Shown: positions 44,699 to 53,637, counted from the stretch's first letter. The stretch: DNA of 64,000 bases from Rhodospirillaceae bacterium (GCA_016712715.1 JADJQM010000001.1:2067001-2131000), one strand, 5' to 3'. The notes: generated from the letters alone by a model not told the origin. Numbers and translations: made by a program.

Positions 44699-44974
44699 TC
44701 ACTCGATCACGACGAAGTCCGGCCGCCCTGTGGTCGGGTGGCCGCAGATCGCAATGTGTCCCTGGCGGCAGATTGGAATGCCGTTGATCGTGAACCAGCT
44801 CGTCCCCTGCACCATCGGCGGCAGCGGCGAGTGCGGTGGATCGCCGTGGCCCTGGACGAGATCCCCGAGAGCCACAACCGGATGGCCGTTATAGGTGAAG
44901 TTCTCGCAGGCCTGGATGAGCTGCACCCCGCCGGCATAATCCAGCGCGTCCACTGCAACGCCATGCTCAGCCAT
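44699..44974 (-). CDS. PAAR-motif tail spike tip protein
   Basis: A 91-residue protein with PAAR-like elements: VALGDLVQGHGDPPHS, VQGTSWFTINGIPICRQGHIAICGHPTTGRPDF, including a Cys/His set able to bind a metal. PAAR proteins sharpen the gpV/VgrG spike of contractile injection machines. The gene overlaps the end of the gp45 spike gene by eight bases, precisely the partner expected. This makes a metal-bound membrane-piercing tip likely. It could alternatively be a cargo adaptor. Confidence 0.72.
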   Translation of the reverse strand: MAEHGVAVDALDYAGGVQLIQACENFTYNGHPVVALGDLVQGHGDPPHSPLPPMVQGTSWFTINGIPICRQGHIAICGHPTTGRPDFVVIE

Positions 44975-45536
44975 CGGTAATCACCTCTACCTTATCGCCG
45001 ATGATCTGCACCTTCTCAGGCAGCAGCCGGATAATCGAAGACCCGCAGACGAGCTCGATCCGCTCCCCTGCCTCGATCACGTAATAGCGGCCCGCTTCGA
45101 TTGCGCCGTCCCGGCCGATCGTTTGGTTATGGTCACGGCCGACTTCCTCGTTGATGTCGCGGCCGATCGCCACTTCGAGATCCTGATTCTTGCGGAGGAC
45201 AATGCGATGCCCGCCCGACTGCAGGTTCTCATGCGTGTAAACCGCGACCTCGCCAGGGGCCAGGTTGCGGATGCGATAGCGCCGATCGTCGAACTTGATT
45301 GCAACGCCATGATCACGGTTGCCGCCGACGAAGAGCACCAGACCTTCCGCACCCGGCAACGGGTGGACGGTCAGACCATAGCTCTGCAAGTGAGCGACGC
45401 CGCCCTTGACCTCGTCCTGCATCAGCCGGATCTGCGTTTCTTGCAGGCCGGTTGCGTCATTGATCGCCGCCAGGACCGCGCGGCCGATGCTCATCCGCGT
45501 GCGGCGAATGAGATCGCGCAAGGCATCCTTCACCAT
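44967..45536 (-). CDS. Baseplate spike protein gpV/Mu gp45
   Basis: A 189-residue spike with the Mu gp45 N-terminal region (RRTRMSIGRAVLAAINDATGLQETQIRLMQDEVKGGV), an OB-like middle (LTVHPLPGAEGLVLFVGGNRDHGVAI) and a C-terminal run of short beta repeats (GRDINEEVGRDHNQTIGRDGAIEAGRYYV), the expected triple-stranded beta-helix. It punctures the outer membrane. It follows the gpP gene by 2 bp. Confidence 0.88.
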   Translation of the reverse strand: MVKDALRDLIRRTRMSIGRAVLAAINDATGLQETQIRLMQDEVKGGVAHLQSYGLTVHPLPGAEGLVLFVGGNRDHGVAIKFDDRRYRIRNLAPGEVAVYTHENLQSGGHRIVLRKNQDLEVAIGRDINEEVGRDHNQTIGRDGAIEAGRYYVIEAGERIELVCGSSIIRLLPEKVQIIGDKVEVITDG

Positions 45537-45538
45537 TT

Positions 45539-46678
45539 TCAGCCTCGTGCGGTGAGATCAATATCGTTGCCTTCGACGCGGCCGATCGGCGGCGAGAGCG
45601 CACCCTCACCGTCGAGAATCGACCACAATCCGCCGCCGCCACCGCTTGCGCTATCTGGCGAAGCCGGCTCCGGCGTGAAGGCCTCTGGCGGTGCCAAGGT
45701 CAACTCCGCGACCGTGCCTTTCTCGTCCAGCCGGTAGTTCACACCGGCAATCAGCAGATCCCGCGTCAACCCAAGCCAGGGCGAATCCACAACGACCATC
45801 TCGTTGGCACGCCAGAGCCGGCCTGAAACGATGTCCCGCCAGCCCTGGACCTGGACGGTGGCGCGAACGCCGTTCGCCCCGCGCGTCAACTTTTCCCAAT
45901 TGGCCCGGTCCCGCGCGGTTGCCACGTCCGCCTGGCCCTCAGCCACGATGAGCTTGGGCCGATACCGATCGACGCCAGGGTCGCGAATGCTCGCTACCGT
46001 TTCAGTCGCTTCAAGCCCATTGACATCGTCGCTTGAAGCTTGCTGCCCCTTGACGATGTAATCGCTGTACCGCTCGCCGACTGAGAGATCGGCGGAGGCG
46101 GTAAGGATATTTTCGCCTTGCCGTAGCGTGCCGCCAGAGCTTCGGATGCCAGCGCGGGTAAGGACGAGATTTCCAGCTTCATTGTCGCAGACCAGAAGCG
46201 CCCGCAGGCGGCACAGCCTTTCGATGAGCTCAAAGATACTCTCCCCCTGCTGCACCTGGACGTCCGGGAACGGAGCGCCAGGACCGGATTCAACAACGAC
46301 GCCGACGCCAACCTCACCGCACAAACGCTTGGCGATCTGAGCAACGTCATAACCGCTGAACTGGCCACCCGGCACGACCGCCGAACAGTCGACCGCATCG
46401 CCCGTGCGGCTTCGCCCGGCCACCCGAACCGAGTGCGTCGTGGCGTCATAGCTCGGGCTATAGGTGTCGACGTAGCCCGTAATCACCAGCTCGCGATCGA
46501 GCAGAACGCGACAGGGCGCGCCCGGCCGGATCTGCCCGGCGAAAGGCTCGCTGCTGCCCTCCGACCACTTTTCGGTCAGCTCGATATCGAAGCTCGACGC
46601 CGCGCTATCAACCGACCGGCTGACGCTTACAGCCGTCCAGCCTTCGAAAAGGCGGCCGGCAACCATCAATGTCAGCAT
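45539..46678 (-). CDS. Baseplate hub protein (Mu gpP / GpD-like)
   Basis: A 379-residue hub protein: MLTLMVAGRLFEGWTAVSVSRSVDSAASSFDIEL, PGAPCRVLLDRELVITGYVDTYSPSYDATTHSVRVAGRSRTGDAVDCS and the central YDVAQIAKRLCGEVGVGVV...QQGESIFELIERLCR. This matches Mu gpP and other late-control-D-like hubs that attach spike to tube. The C terminus is proline-rich. One copy of the dispersed 15-mer palindrome lies within it (45863-45877), encoding ANGVR. Confidence 0.88.
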   Translation of the reverse strand: MLTLMVAGRLFEGWTAVSVSRSVDSAASSFDIELTEKWSEGSSEPFAGQIRPGAPCRVLLDRELVITGYVDTYSPSYDATTHSVRVAGRSRTGDAVDCSAVVPGGQFSGYDVAQIAKRLCGEVGVGVVVESGPGAPFPDVQVQQGESIFELIERLCRLRALLVCDNEAGNLVLTRAGIRSSGGTLRQGENILTASADLSVGERYSDYIVKGQQASSDDVNGLEATETVASIRDPGVDRYRPKLIVAEGQADVATARDRANWEKLTRGANGVRATVQVQGWRDIVSGRLWRANEMVVVDSPWLGLTRDLLIAGVNYRLDEKGTVAELTLAPPEAFTPEPASPDSASGGGGGLWSILDGEGALSPPIGRVEGNDIDLTARG

Positions 46679-46698
46679 GTTCTCTCACCGCTTTCGAT

Positions 46699-47898
46699 CT
46701 AGCGGGAGAGAACCTCGAGCCTCTCTCGCATCCAGGCCGGATGCGGGCCTGGGTTCCGCGCGATAACCTCGGCCTCACGATCGACATCGACGTGAAACCG
46801 GTGCGCCGCCACCAGCGATGGCAACGCGCTCGGTACAACCGGATGGACGATATGCGCGAGGCTGGCCCCGCGCTCGGTCAGATCCCGCGTCACCGCCGTC
46901 TGCAAGCCGGTGACAGCGCGATAGGCATCGTCGTCACCGCGATTGCCGGCCGCTACCAGCACCGTCTCCAGATCGGCAACCAAGCTGTCCCGCACCCCGA
47001 TCGCCTCCTGATAGGAAGCAAAGGTCCGGTTAGCACTGGCCCTGGCCTGCTCGGTTACAGCGATCTCGCGAACGAGGTTCGTCAGTCCCGTGGCGTTCTG
47101 CGCCTCGATCTCCCGATTGCTGGTCAGGTAGATCGGTTCCGGCGACGACACGACGAAATCCCGCAATGTCGCCAGCCCGCGCATCGCCGTCGCCGCGTCG
47201 GCATGAACGCGCCGCAGCAGCGAGAGCGCATTGCCGATCTGGCCGGGAATCCCGTCCGACCGAGCGATGCTGTCAGCCTGGCCGAAGATCGTGCGCGCGA
47301 CATCATCGAGCGACGTCACCAGCCCGCCGTCAGACACCGCGCCGGCACCCTGCTGCAACCCCGCCACCGAAGCGGCGAAGTCACGCAAGCCACCGGCAGA
47401 GGTGTCGACGATGAAATCCTGCAAGCCCTGCCAGCGATAGAGCCGCGCGAAGCCGGCCATCGACGCCTCCGAGGAGAGAGAGGCGGCATCGATGACGGCT
47501 CCGCGCGTATTGACCGGCGCGGCGGGGTAGCGGTTCTCGGCGCCTTCGACGAAGCCCAGCTCAAAGCGGCAGATGCCGCCCTCTTCCTGAGATTCGGTCC
47601 AGCGCACGGACTCGCAAGAGACCTGGATCTCGCCGCGATAGGGATGCACCAATGGCCCAGGCCCTGCGACCTCGCAGGCCCGAATAAGGGCATCCCGCGC
47701 GGCCATGTAATCCGGCCCCAGCACGTAGCCGGTCAGGGTAAAGCGCCGCGTGGAGCGGCCCATATCCTCCGCAAAGGGCTCGTCCCGCTGCGGATATTCA
47801 TGGACGGCGAGGCGCCGGCCAGATGCACCGCCGGCCTGCCCCACGAAGAATGCATTTCCCCGGAAGCTTGCCGGCCGAAGTTCATCACGCCAGGCCAT
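46699..47898 (-). CDS. DNA circularisation/tail protein (Mu gpN family)
   Basis: A 399-residue protein with the DNA-circularisation N-terminal domain: WRDELRPASFRGNAFFVGQAGGASGRRLAVHEYPQRDEPFAEDMGR, FTLTGYVLGPDYMAARDALI, LVHPYRGEIQVSCESVRW. The helical C-terminal half probably packs on the tail. In Mu-like phages it lies between the tape measure and gpP, exactly as here. The family name refers to an early observation; it is a tail/baseplate component. Confidence 0.88.
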   Translation of the reverse strand: MAWRDELRPASFRGNAFFVGQAGGASGRRLAVHEYPQRDEPFAEDMGRSTRRFTLTGYVLGPDYMAARDALIRACEVAGPGPLVHPYRGEIQVSCESVRWTESQEEGGICRFELGFVEGAENRYPAAPVNTRGAVIDAASLSSEASMAGFARLYRWQGLQDFIVDTSAGGLRDFAASVAGLQQGAGAVSDGGLVTSLDDVARTIFGQADSIARSDGIPGQIGNALSLLRRVHADAATAMRGLATLRDFVVSSPEPIYLTSNREIEAQNATGLTNLVREIAVTEQARASANRTFASYQEAIGVRDSLVADLETVLVAAGNRGDDDAYRAVTGLQTAVTRDLTERGASLAHIVHPVVPSALPSLVAAHRFHVDVDREAEVIARNPGPHPAWMRERLEVLSR

Positions 47899-47914
47899 CG
47901 CCTATCCCCTCAGT

Positions 47915-49594
47915 TCAAAGCGTGTTGCGCCGCGATCGGCCGACTTCCATTTCGCCAACCGCCGCCCCGCCGCTCTTTGCCTTGACCTCAGTGCCCGCCG
48001 GCACATTGCGGAAGTCGACGCGAACGTCGACCTGCCCGGTCGGAGCCATCTGCGCCAAGGGCAGACGCGGCGAATAAGCCGCACCGCCACCCGCCGCAGC
48101 CCCCGCCAGGGCCATGTTGCCGCCGCTGAAATCCGGCATCAGATTGCCGAGGCCATTGGCAATGTCACTGCCAAAGCCCGTGATCTTGTTGCCGAGACCC
48201 GAAGCAATGCTGCCGGCCTGGCTCGCCAGATCGACAACCTTGCCGATGCCGTCGGTGAGCCATCCGATCTTTTCCATGATCCAATCGGCAACGCTCCCGA
48301 CGAGATCCTTCACGTTGTTGAAGACCCTCGTGAAAGGCTCCTCGACATAGCCATAGATCCAGGCGCCGACTTCCTTGAAGAAGGCGACAACCTCATCCCA
48401 ATGCGTGATGAGCATGTAGGCAGCAACGCCAGCGGCGGCAGCGGCCGTGATGATGAGGCCCAACGGGTTCGTAAGCAGTACCACGCCAAGCTTGGCAAAC
48501 GACGAGACGACACCCGCCAGGGCGGCAATGAGGCCGCCATTCATCACGGCAATAACGCCGATAATGGCATTCTCCCACCCACCGATCAGATCAACAAAGC
48601 GGCCAATGAAGCCGAGAACCTTCTCGATACCCTGTCCAAAAGCCGTCCAGTTGACCTTCGCCAGGGCGCCGGCAAACCGATCGATGAAGGCGCTGATCTT
48701 GGAAGCGATGACTTCGCGGTTCGCTTTGATCCACGCAGTCAGCTTCTGAATGAGCGGTAGAAGCGTCGGCATTAACGCCGCCGCGATCCCATGCCCCAGC
48801 CCCGTTGCCGCCGTGCTCAATCGATCGAGCTCGTCGCCAAATTCAGCGGCAGCGGCAATCTGCTCGTCAGTCAAAACCTTGCCGAGCTCTTTCGCTTCCT
48901 TCGACGCCGCCGCGATACCCGCCGCGCCGTCCTTGAAGAGCGGCCCAAGGTTCGCGCCGCTGCGGCCAAAGAACTCCATCAATGCCGCCGTTCGAACCGC
49001 CGGGTCTTGAATTCGAGCAATCCCATCGGCCACTTCCGGCAGCAATTGCTCGGCCGTCTTTAACCGACCATTCGCATCCTTCACGCTGATTCCGAGTTTT
49101 CGGAACAGCGCCGCACCACTCTTGCTCTGAGCAGACGACGCGTCCGCAATCGTCTTGTTGAACTTCTTGATGCTTTGCTCCAGCTCACCTTCCTCGACGC
49201 CCGCGAGCTTCGCCGCGTACATCCATTCTTGGATGGCCTGGACGTTCACGCCGATACGCTGCGACATGTCATCGATCTGCCCGCCATAGTCGGCATAGGA
49301 CTTCACGATGTTCGCCAGACCGGCGATGCTGGCACCCGCGCCGATCGCCGCCAGCGGGCCGAGCAACCCGACGACATGGCTGCGCAGATTGCCGACCGAG
49401 CGGATGACTCCCTGAAATCCGCCAGTGAGGCGGGTCAGATCGCCGACCTTACCAAGCCGGCCCATCGCCTTGTTCACATCCTCGACCGGCTTGGTGATTT
49501 TCTTGATCCGATCCTGAATCTTCTGGATCGGCGCCGTCACCCGGTCGACAACCTGCACAATGGCATTTACCGGAATGTCGTTCTCGTCAGACAT
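47915..49594 (-). CDS. Tail tape measure protein
   Basis: A 559-residue protein starting at ATG 49594, which overlaps the end of the frameshifted chaperone frame by eight bases. It is helical at the N terminus (VQVVDRVTAPIQKIQDRIKKITKPVEDVNKAM), has the small hydrophobic stretches typical of tape measures (VVGLLGPLAAIGAGASIAGLA, LIITAAAAAGVAAYMLI) and a long middle. It sets tail length; by the usual ~1.5 A per residue it suggests a tail of roughly 80 nm. It follows the chaperone genes, the standard order. Confidence 0.9.
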   Translation of the reverse strand: MSDENDIPVNAIVQVVDRVTAPIQKIQDRIKKITKPVEDVNKAMGRLGKVGDLTRLTGGFQGVIRSVGNLRSHVVGLLGPLAAIGAGASIAGLANIVKSYADYGGQIDDMSQRIGVNVQAIQEWMYAAKLAGVEEGELEQSIKKFNKTIADASSAQSKSGAALFRKLGISVKDANGRLKTAEQLLPEVADGIARIQDPAVRTAALMEFFGRSGANLGPLFKDGAAGIAAASKEAKELGKVLTDEQIAAAAEFGDELDRLSTAATGLGHGIAAALMPTLLPLIQKLTAWIKANREVIASKISAFIDRFAGALAKVNWTAFGQGIEKVLGFIGRFVDLIGGWENAIIGVIAVMNGGLIAALAGVVSSFAKLGVVLLTNPLGLIITAAAAAGVAAYMLITHWDEVVAFFKEVGAWIYGYVEEPFTRVFNNVKDLVGSVADWIMEKIGWLTDGIGKVVDLASQAGSIASGLGNKITGFGSDIANGLGNLMPDFSGGNMALAGAAAGGGAAYSPRLPLAQMAPTGQVDVRVDFRNVPAGTEVKAKSGGAAVGEMEVGRSRRNTL

Positions 49595-50023
49595 GCCTCG
49601 TGCCCTTCGTTTCGCGCAGCAGGCGATGCGCCTGCTTGTGCCAATGTTCAAGCTCGGTTGACGTCAACGCCATGAGCTCGCTCGGCTGCCAATGGAAGAC
49701 GAAGGCGAGATCCGCTAGGCGGTCTCGCCAGTCGCCGGGTCGTCGGGAAAAAAATCGGCCACCTTCTTGCTGAGCGCCATCCCGTCAGCAAGCGGCAGCT
49801 TCCGCAGCATCGCGGCCGTAATCGGCGTATCGGGGAATTCCGGCGCGAAGACGAGCTTTTCCAGGAGGCGGATGCTAACCGTCACCTGATTTCCGCTCAG
49901 CTTCGCCGCCTCCTCGATATCGCCCATCGACGGCTCGCGGACGTCCAGCTCGCGAATTTCCGTCGAGCCTACCCGGATCGGCTTCTTCAGCGTTACCGGT
50001 TTGCTTTCGACTTCCTCGCTCAC
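49587..50023 (-). CDS. Tail assembly chaperone, -1 frameshift product (gp41/gp42 type)
   Basis: The upstream frame encodes 89 shared codons ending in KKVADFF. There the minus strand has T-TTT-TTT (49754-49748) in exactly the zero-frame phase of a slippery heptamer. A -1 slip continues in the other frame through ...WRDRLADLAFVFHWQPSELMALTSTELEHWHKQAHRLL... to a stop at 49587, a GpE-like tail protein ending. Such programmed slips in this gene pair are conserved from lambda G/GT to P2 and Mu. The frame lacks its own good start, which supports the fusion. Confidence 0.75.
49715..50023 (-). CDS. Tail assembly chaperone, unshifted form (Mu gp41-like)
   Basis: A 102-residue protein: KPIRVGSTEIRELDVREPSMGDIEEAAKLSG..., the gp41-like pattern, ending FFPDDPATGETA. 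It binds the tape measure during tail assembly. It starts four bases inside the tube gene stop (ATGA). The slippery run lies 12 codons before its stop. Confidence 0.85.
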   Translation of the reverse strand: MSEEVESKPVTLKKPIRVGSTEIRELDVREPSMGDIEEAAKLSGNQVTVSIRLLEKLVFAPEFPDTPITAAMLRKLPLADGMALSKKVADFFPDDPATGETA

Positions 50024-50388
50024 GGCTTGATCTCCTCGCCCTGCATGCCTTCGAAGCGCACGCTGATCGTGCCCTCAGCGGCATTCAGCTCCCGCGATTC
50101 CGCCGCCCAGGCGTTCCGCAGGATGTATGACTTGCCGTTGGCAAGCTCTGCCACCACGGTCGAGTCCGTAATCTTGGCGATGTCCTGCAGCGGCAGGCCG
50201 GCGGAATCCGAGATGTCGCCGGAAATGAACGGCACCTGCGGCGCCTCGGTATAGCCATGCACGCCGTCCTGACCGGCAACACCGGTGCGCGTGAACGCAT
50301 CGATGTTGACGGTCAGGTTGCCGCGCAGGGCATATTGCTCGCCGTCGACCTTGATAAAGGCGACGCCGGCAACGCGATTGCTGCTCAT
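50020..50388 (-). CDS. Tail tube protein (Mu gpM family)
   Basis: A 122-residue protein with the gpM pattern: VAGVAFIKVDGEQYALRGNLTVNIDAFTRTGVAGQDGVHGYTEAPQVPFISGDISD and the conserved end VRFEGMQGEEI. It forms the inner tube through which DNA passes. It lies 35 bp after the sheath gene, the fixed order in Mu-like tails. Confidence 0.9.
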   Translation of the reverse strand: MSSNRVAGVAFIKVDGEQYALRGNLTVNIDAFTRTGVAGQDGVHGYTEAPQVPFISGDISDSAGLPLQDIAKITDSTVVAELANGKSYILRNAWAAESRELNAAEGTISVRFEGMQGEEIKP

Positions 50389-50423
50389 ATTGATCTCTCC
50401 TTATATGTGAGCGTTGCCGGGCT

Positions 50424-51923
50424 TCAGGCCGCCTGCGGATACTGCAGGCGGAACTGAGCGTTGACTGCGAAGATCCGCAACTGGTTGACCAGATCCGGCG
50501 TGTAGAGCACGTCCACCCGATTGGGATCGTTCGGATTGCGCTCGACAATCAGATGTTCCTTGAAGGCCTCGATGTTCTCGACGAGGCCCTGCGACATCAG
50601 CGCCGAATACTGAGCGACCAGCTCGGCGCGGATGATGCGCGGCGTAACGATGGCCTGACCTTGACCGAAGTTCGTTCCGTCATTGGCAAGTTTGTGCCGG
50701 CCGAACTTCTGCGTGATCGCCTGCCGCATAAACCGCAAGACATAGGCCAGCGTGAACAGCGTCTGGATGTCCAGGTATGACGGGTCGGGCTGACCATGCT
50801 CGTTCTTCTGATAGGTCGTGATCGACCGCTCAATGCGAACGATACCGTCCGTGCTCACCGTCCAGGTCGCGACTCCGGAGAAAAGCAAAGTCTGCTTCTC
50901 CGTGGTGACGAAGCGGCTCTCCATCGGCGGCGCAATGATGCCAATGAGCGCCAGCGTATGCAGCGGGCGAGCCGGATCGATGCGCAGCGACTTCGCCGAC
51001 TGACCGGCCCAGGCCGCCGCCCACTCCCAAGGCGGCGTCGGCGAATTGTGGTAGCCGGCCACCGTCACATGCGGGTCGTTACGGCCGGCGCCGAACGTCT
51101 GGAGCGCGCCCACGGTGCCCCGCTTGGCAGCGAAGACGTGGCCGTAGATCTGCCGCGCCCAGGACCAGCGCCCGATATCCTCGTCGCTCCATTCGTTTCG
51201 GATTGCGTCCAGCGACGTCGCCGCCGAGAACGCCAGCGCCACGAAGTCGAAGAGCTCGTCGCCGAGAGCGTCGAGGCCAGTCGCCAGGGCCGGTGCCACC
51301 GAACCGGACGCCATCGCAACCACCGCAACGGCGATGCCGGCGGGCAGCGTCTCGCCGCCAGCCGGGCCGCGCCAATTGAGGCGGAGGTCGATATCGTTGC
51401 CGGCCAGGCCCGGATGCTTAGCCGTCACCGTCACCGCGCCTGAAACATTCGTCGCCGTCACGGGCAGAGAGGCAACGGCATTGATGGCATCCCTGATCGC
51501 CGTGCCGACGATCGCCGCCGTGTCGCCACTGGCGACGCCCACCGTGATGAGCTGACCAGCGATATAGAGGAAGATGACGCCACCGGCCGAGGCCGTGCCA
51601 GTCACCGTCAGGGTGCCCGTCGCCGCCACCGCCGAACCGCCGTCGCCAACCGGCAGGCACCAGACCTCACCGAAGGTGTCGTTCTGGCGGTAGAGCCGCA
51701 TCATGCGGGCAAGGTGCGAACCCTGACCGAAGAGGGCAATGGCTTGATCCTCGCTCGTCACCAGCACCGGCTGGTTGAGCACGGCCGGCGCAGCCCCGAT
51801 CTTCTGGCCGATCAGCAGCGCGCGCTGCTGATTTTGGAAGTAGCTCGCCTGGCTGTTATCCACTTCCGCCCAGAAGAAAGGCACGCGGATATTTGCCGGG
51901 ATATGGTCAAAGGAAATCGGCAT
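50424..51923 (-). CDS. Contractile tail sheath protein (Mu gpL family)
   Basis: A 499-residue sheath starting MPISFDHIPANIRVPFFWAEVDNSQA, typical of Mu gpL, with the subtilisin-like sheath fold in the middle (ELFDFVALAFSAATSLDAIRNEW...GHVFAAKRGTVGALQ...VAGYHNSPTPPWEWAAAWAGQ) and a conserved C terminus (TTYQKNEHGQPDPSYLDIQTLFTLAYVLRFMRQ). An immunoglobulin-like insert (TGTLTVTGTASAGGVIFLYIAG) decorates the surface. This defines the phage as a myovirus. Confidence 0.93.
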   Translation of the reverse strand: MPISFDHIPANIRVPFFWAEVDNSQASYFQNQQRALLIGQKIGAAPAVLNQPVLVTSEDQAIALFGQGSHLARMMRLYRQNDTFGEVWCLPVGDGGSAVAATGTLTVTGTASAGGVIFLYIAGQLITVGVASGDTAAIVGTAIRDAINAVASLPVTATNVSGAVTVTAKHPGLAGNDIDLRLNWRGPAGGETLPAGIAVAVVAMASGSVAPALATGLDALGDELFDFVALAFSAATSLDAIRNEWSDEDIGRWSWARQIYGHVFAAKRGTVGALQTFGAGRNDPHVTVAGYHNSPTPPWEWAAAWAGQSAKSLRIDPARPLHTLALIGIIAPPMESRFVTTEKQTLLFSGVATWTVSTDGIVRIERSITTYQKNEHGQPDPSYLDIQTLFTLAYVLRFMRQAITQKFGRHKLANDGTNFGQGQAIVTPRIIRAELVAQYSALMSQGLVENIEAFKEHLIVERNPNDPNRVDVLYTPDLVNQLRIFAVNAQFRLQYPQAA

Positions 51924-51953
51924 GGATTAGCTCCATCGAGAGGAAGGGTTGAA

Positions 51954-52118
51954 TCAGGCTTTCTTGCCGGGCTTGTCCGGCGTGGCTTCCACCACGTCGC
52001 CGTCGGCGAGGCGGCGGCGCCAATAGGTGTCGAGCGTCACGGTGCGGCCCTCCGCCGGCAGATAATCGCGGCGGAGGGGATCGAGAATTTTCAGGCCATC
52101 GGCCGGTTTCACAAACAT
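51954..52118 (-). CDS. DUF2635 family protein (Mu gp38-like)
   Basis: A 54-residue protein (MFVKPADGLKILDPLRRDYLPAEGRTVTLDTYWRRRLADGDVV...) with the DUF2635 pattern, starting at ATG 52118 after AAGGAG at good distance. The longer frame upstream is another gene out of frame. It lies directly before the sheath gene, as in Mu. Function unknown. Confidence 0.8.
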   Translation of the reverse strand: MFVKPADGLKILDPLRRDYLPAEGRTVTLDTYWRRRLADGDVVEATPDKPGKKA

Positions 52119-52128
52119 CGGGAACTCC

Positions 52129-52695
52129 TTATGTGTCGATTTCAAACTCGGCCTCGACCTCAATGCGGCCATCCGGCCCCGGATATTGGAGGTTCGGGTC
52201 CGCAGCAGGGTCGATGACGTCGACCTTGACGTGGATCTTCTCAAGCTGATCGGGGATGACCGGCTCCCACCGCTTCGTGAGAGCAACGTCCATACCGATC
52301 GTGGCGCCCGCCGTTCGCTTGTCGCTTTTGGCGTCAGGGTTGAAATCGATCGAGAAGTTATCGATCCCCTGCACCTCGGACACCCAGGCGGGAGTGGTAA
52401 ATAGGGCCGCGCAGATCTCGTCGCAGAGATTGTCGATCTGCAGCATTAGGGTCGCATCGTCCTTCCCCTCGATCTCTGCCTCGATCGTGAGCCGAACGGA
52501 GAGCTGGAATTCCGGTGAGGTCATGAACGGGTTGCTGCCCGAACCATCCTCGCCAAGCGTGAAGACGCTGATCGCGCGCAGCTCATCGCGCTCCAGCGGA
52601 ATTTTTCGGCTGTCGTAAACCGAGGCTGCCGGCGCGACATTGCGCGCCACGATTGCCGCGATCGTCCGAGCGCGAAGATCGGATCGGTATCCCAT
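52129..52695 (-). CDS. Putative tail terminator/completion protein
   Basis: A 188-residue protein (MGYRSDLRARTIAAIVARNVAPAASVYDSRKIPLERDELRAISVFTLGEDGSG...) with a beta-strand pattern and a pair of sequences (ISVFTLGEDG, LSVRLTIEAEI) common to tail terminator proteins that cap the tube. It lies between the FII-like joining protein and the DUF2635/sheath genes, where the terminator is expected. The family assignment is by context and pattern. Confidence 0.65.
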   Translation of the reverse strand: MGYRSDLRARTIAAIVARNVAPAASVYDSRKIPLERDELRAISVFTLGEDGSGSNPFMTSPEFQLSVRLTIEAEIEGKDDATLMLQIDNLCDEICAALFTTPAWVSEVQGIDNFSIDFNPDAKSDKRTAGATIGMDVALTKRWEPVIPDQLEKIHVKVDVIDPAADPNLQYPGPDGRIEVEAEFEIDT

Positions 52696-52698
52696 GCC

Positions 52699-53031
52699 TC
52701 ACTCCCGGCTTACGACGCGAACCATGATCTCGCCGCTCGATTCCGGCATGACCTCGGTAATCTCAAAGTCACGGTCTCGCCCGCTCACCGGGTCGCGCAC
52801 CGTGAGAACGTCGCCGGCACGCGGACGCTGTGGCAGTTTCGACGCGCGAAGGGCGATCGTCTGATCCTGCCCCTGGACAATCGTCTGATCCGCGACTTCG
52901 ACGGCCAGGAACTGGCTGGTGTAGATGCCCGTTACCTTGAAAACGCCGCCGGCTTTTGGCCGATAGATCACAGTGTCGCCAAGATGATCGTGGCAGGGCT
53001 GCAGCAGCAGCTTGTCGAAATCGACCGGCAT
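52699..53031 (-). CDS. Head-tail joining protein (lambda gpFII-like)
   Basis: A 110-residue protein: MPVDFDKLLLQPCHDHLGDTVIYRPKAGGVFKVTGIY...LRASKLPQRPRAGDVLTVRDPVSGRDRDFEITEV, the pattern of the phage-attach (FII) family with its beta-barrel. It caps the connector so the tail can bind. It lies 4 bp from the neighbouring genes on both sides. Confidence 0.78.
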   Translation of the reverse strand: MPVDFDKLLLQPCHDHLGDTVIYRPKAGGVFKVTGIYTSQFLAVEVADQTIVQGQDQTIALRASKLPQRPRAGDVLTVRDPVSGRDRDFEITEVMPESSGEIMVRVVSRE

Positions 53032-53035
53032 GGCG

Positions 53036-53623
53036 TCACCTCAATTTCCGCTGCGACGCTGCTGACAGTTTTGCCTTGCCGCTGATTACTCTTAGGCGCC
53101 GTTCGATCTGTCGCTTCAGGTTGATCGGCAGGCGCTCGCGGATCAAAGCCTCGAGATCTGCACGAACGTCCGGCGCCCTCATAACGTGGCCAACCCCCGG
53201 CCCCCAAAGCTGCCGAATTGGAAGCCGATCATCCCCCACACGCTTGAAGACACCGCGATGCCCTGTCTTCATGGTGGCGATAAACGCGCCCTTGTAAGTT
53301 CTCCGCTGCCCCCATTCGCGAGCAGTCACACCAGCCTTCACCTGTCGCGCGCTGAAGGCGACCAGTGGGAGGGCATACTTTGACGCACGCAATATGCCGG
53401 TGAGATTCTCGCGAGTGGCCTTGATCGCTCGAAGCCGTTTCCGGACGTCAGCAACCTTGATGCTCCCGGCTTTTGCAATTGCGCTGACCGCGGCCTTGTT
53501 CGCCTGGCGCAAGGTATCGTTGACGGCAATCATGCCGGCAGCTCGAAAGTGCTTGTCGCCGAGAGCATCGAGCGCCTCGGAAAATGCCGAGAAATCTATC
53601 TGGACCTTGATCCCGATTGACAT
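53036..53623 (-). CDS. Minor tail protein Z-like
   Basis: A 195-residue basic protein with the gpZ pattern: FRAAGMIAVNDTLRQANKAAVSAIAKAGSIKVADVRKRLRAIKATRENLTGILRASKYALPLVAF and KTGHRGVFKRVGDDRLPIRQLWGPGVGHVM. In lambda gpZ helps tail-head connection. Its place between capsid and joining-protein genes agrees. Confidence 0.8.
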   Translation of the reverse strand: MSIGIKVQIDFSAFSEALDALGDKHFRAAGMIAVNDTLRQANKAAVSAIAKAGSIKVADVRKRLRAIKATRENLTGILRASKYALPLVAFSARQVKAGVTAREWGQRRTYKGAFIATMKTGHRGVFKRVGDDRLPIRQLWGPGVGHVMRAPDVRADLEALIRERLPINLKRQIERRLRVISGKAKLSAASQRKLR

Positions 53624-53637
53624 GGCAGCGCTCCAAT

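Noticed and set aside
51954..52286. A 110-codon version of the DUF2635 protein
   Set aside because: The first 56 codons are the neighbouring gene out of frame; ATG 52118 with AAGGAG gives the normal 54-residue family length.
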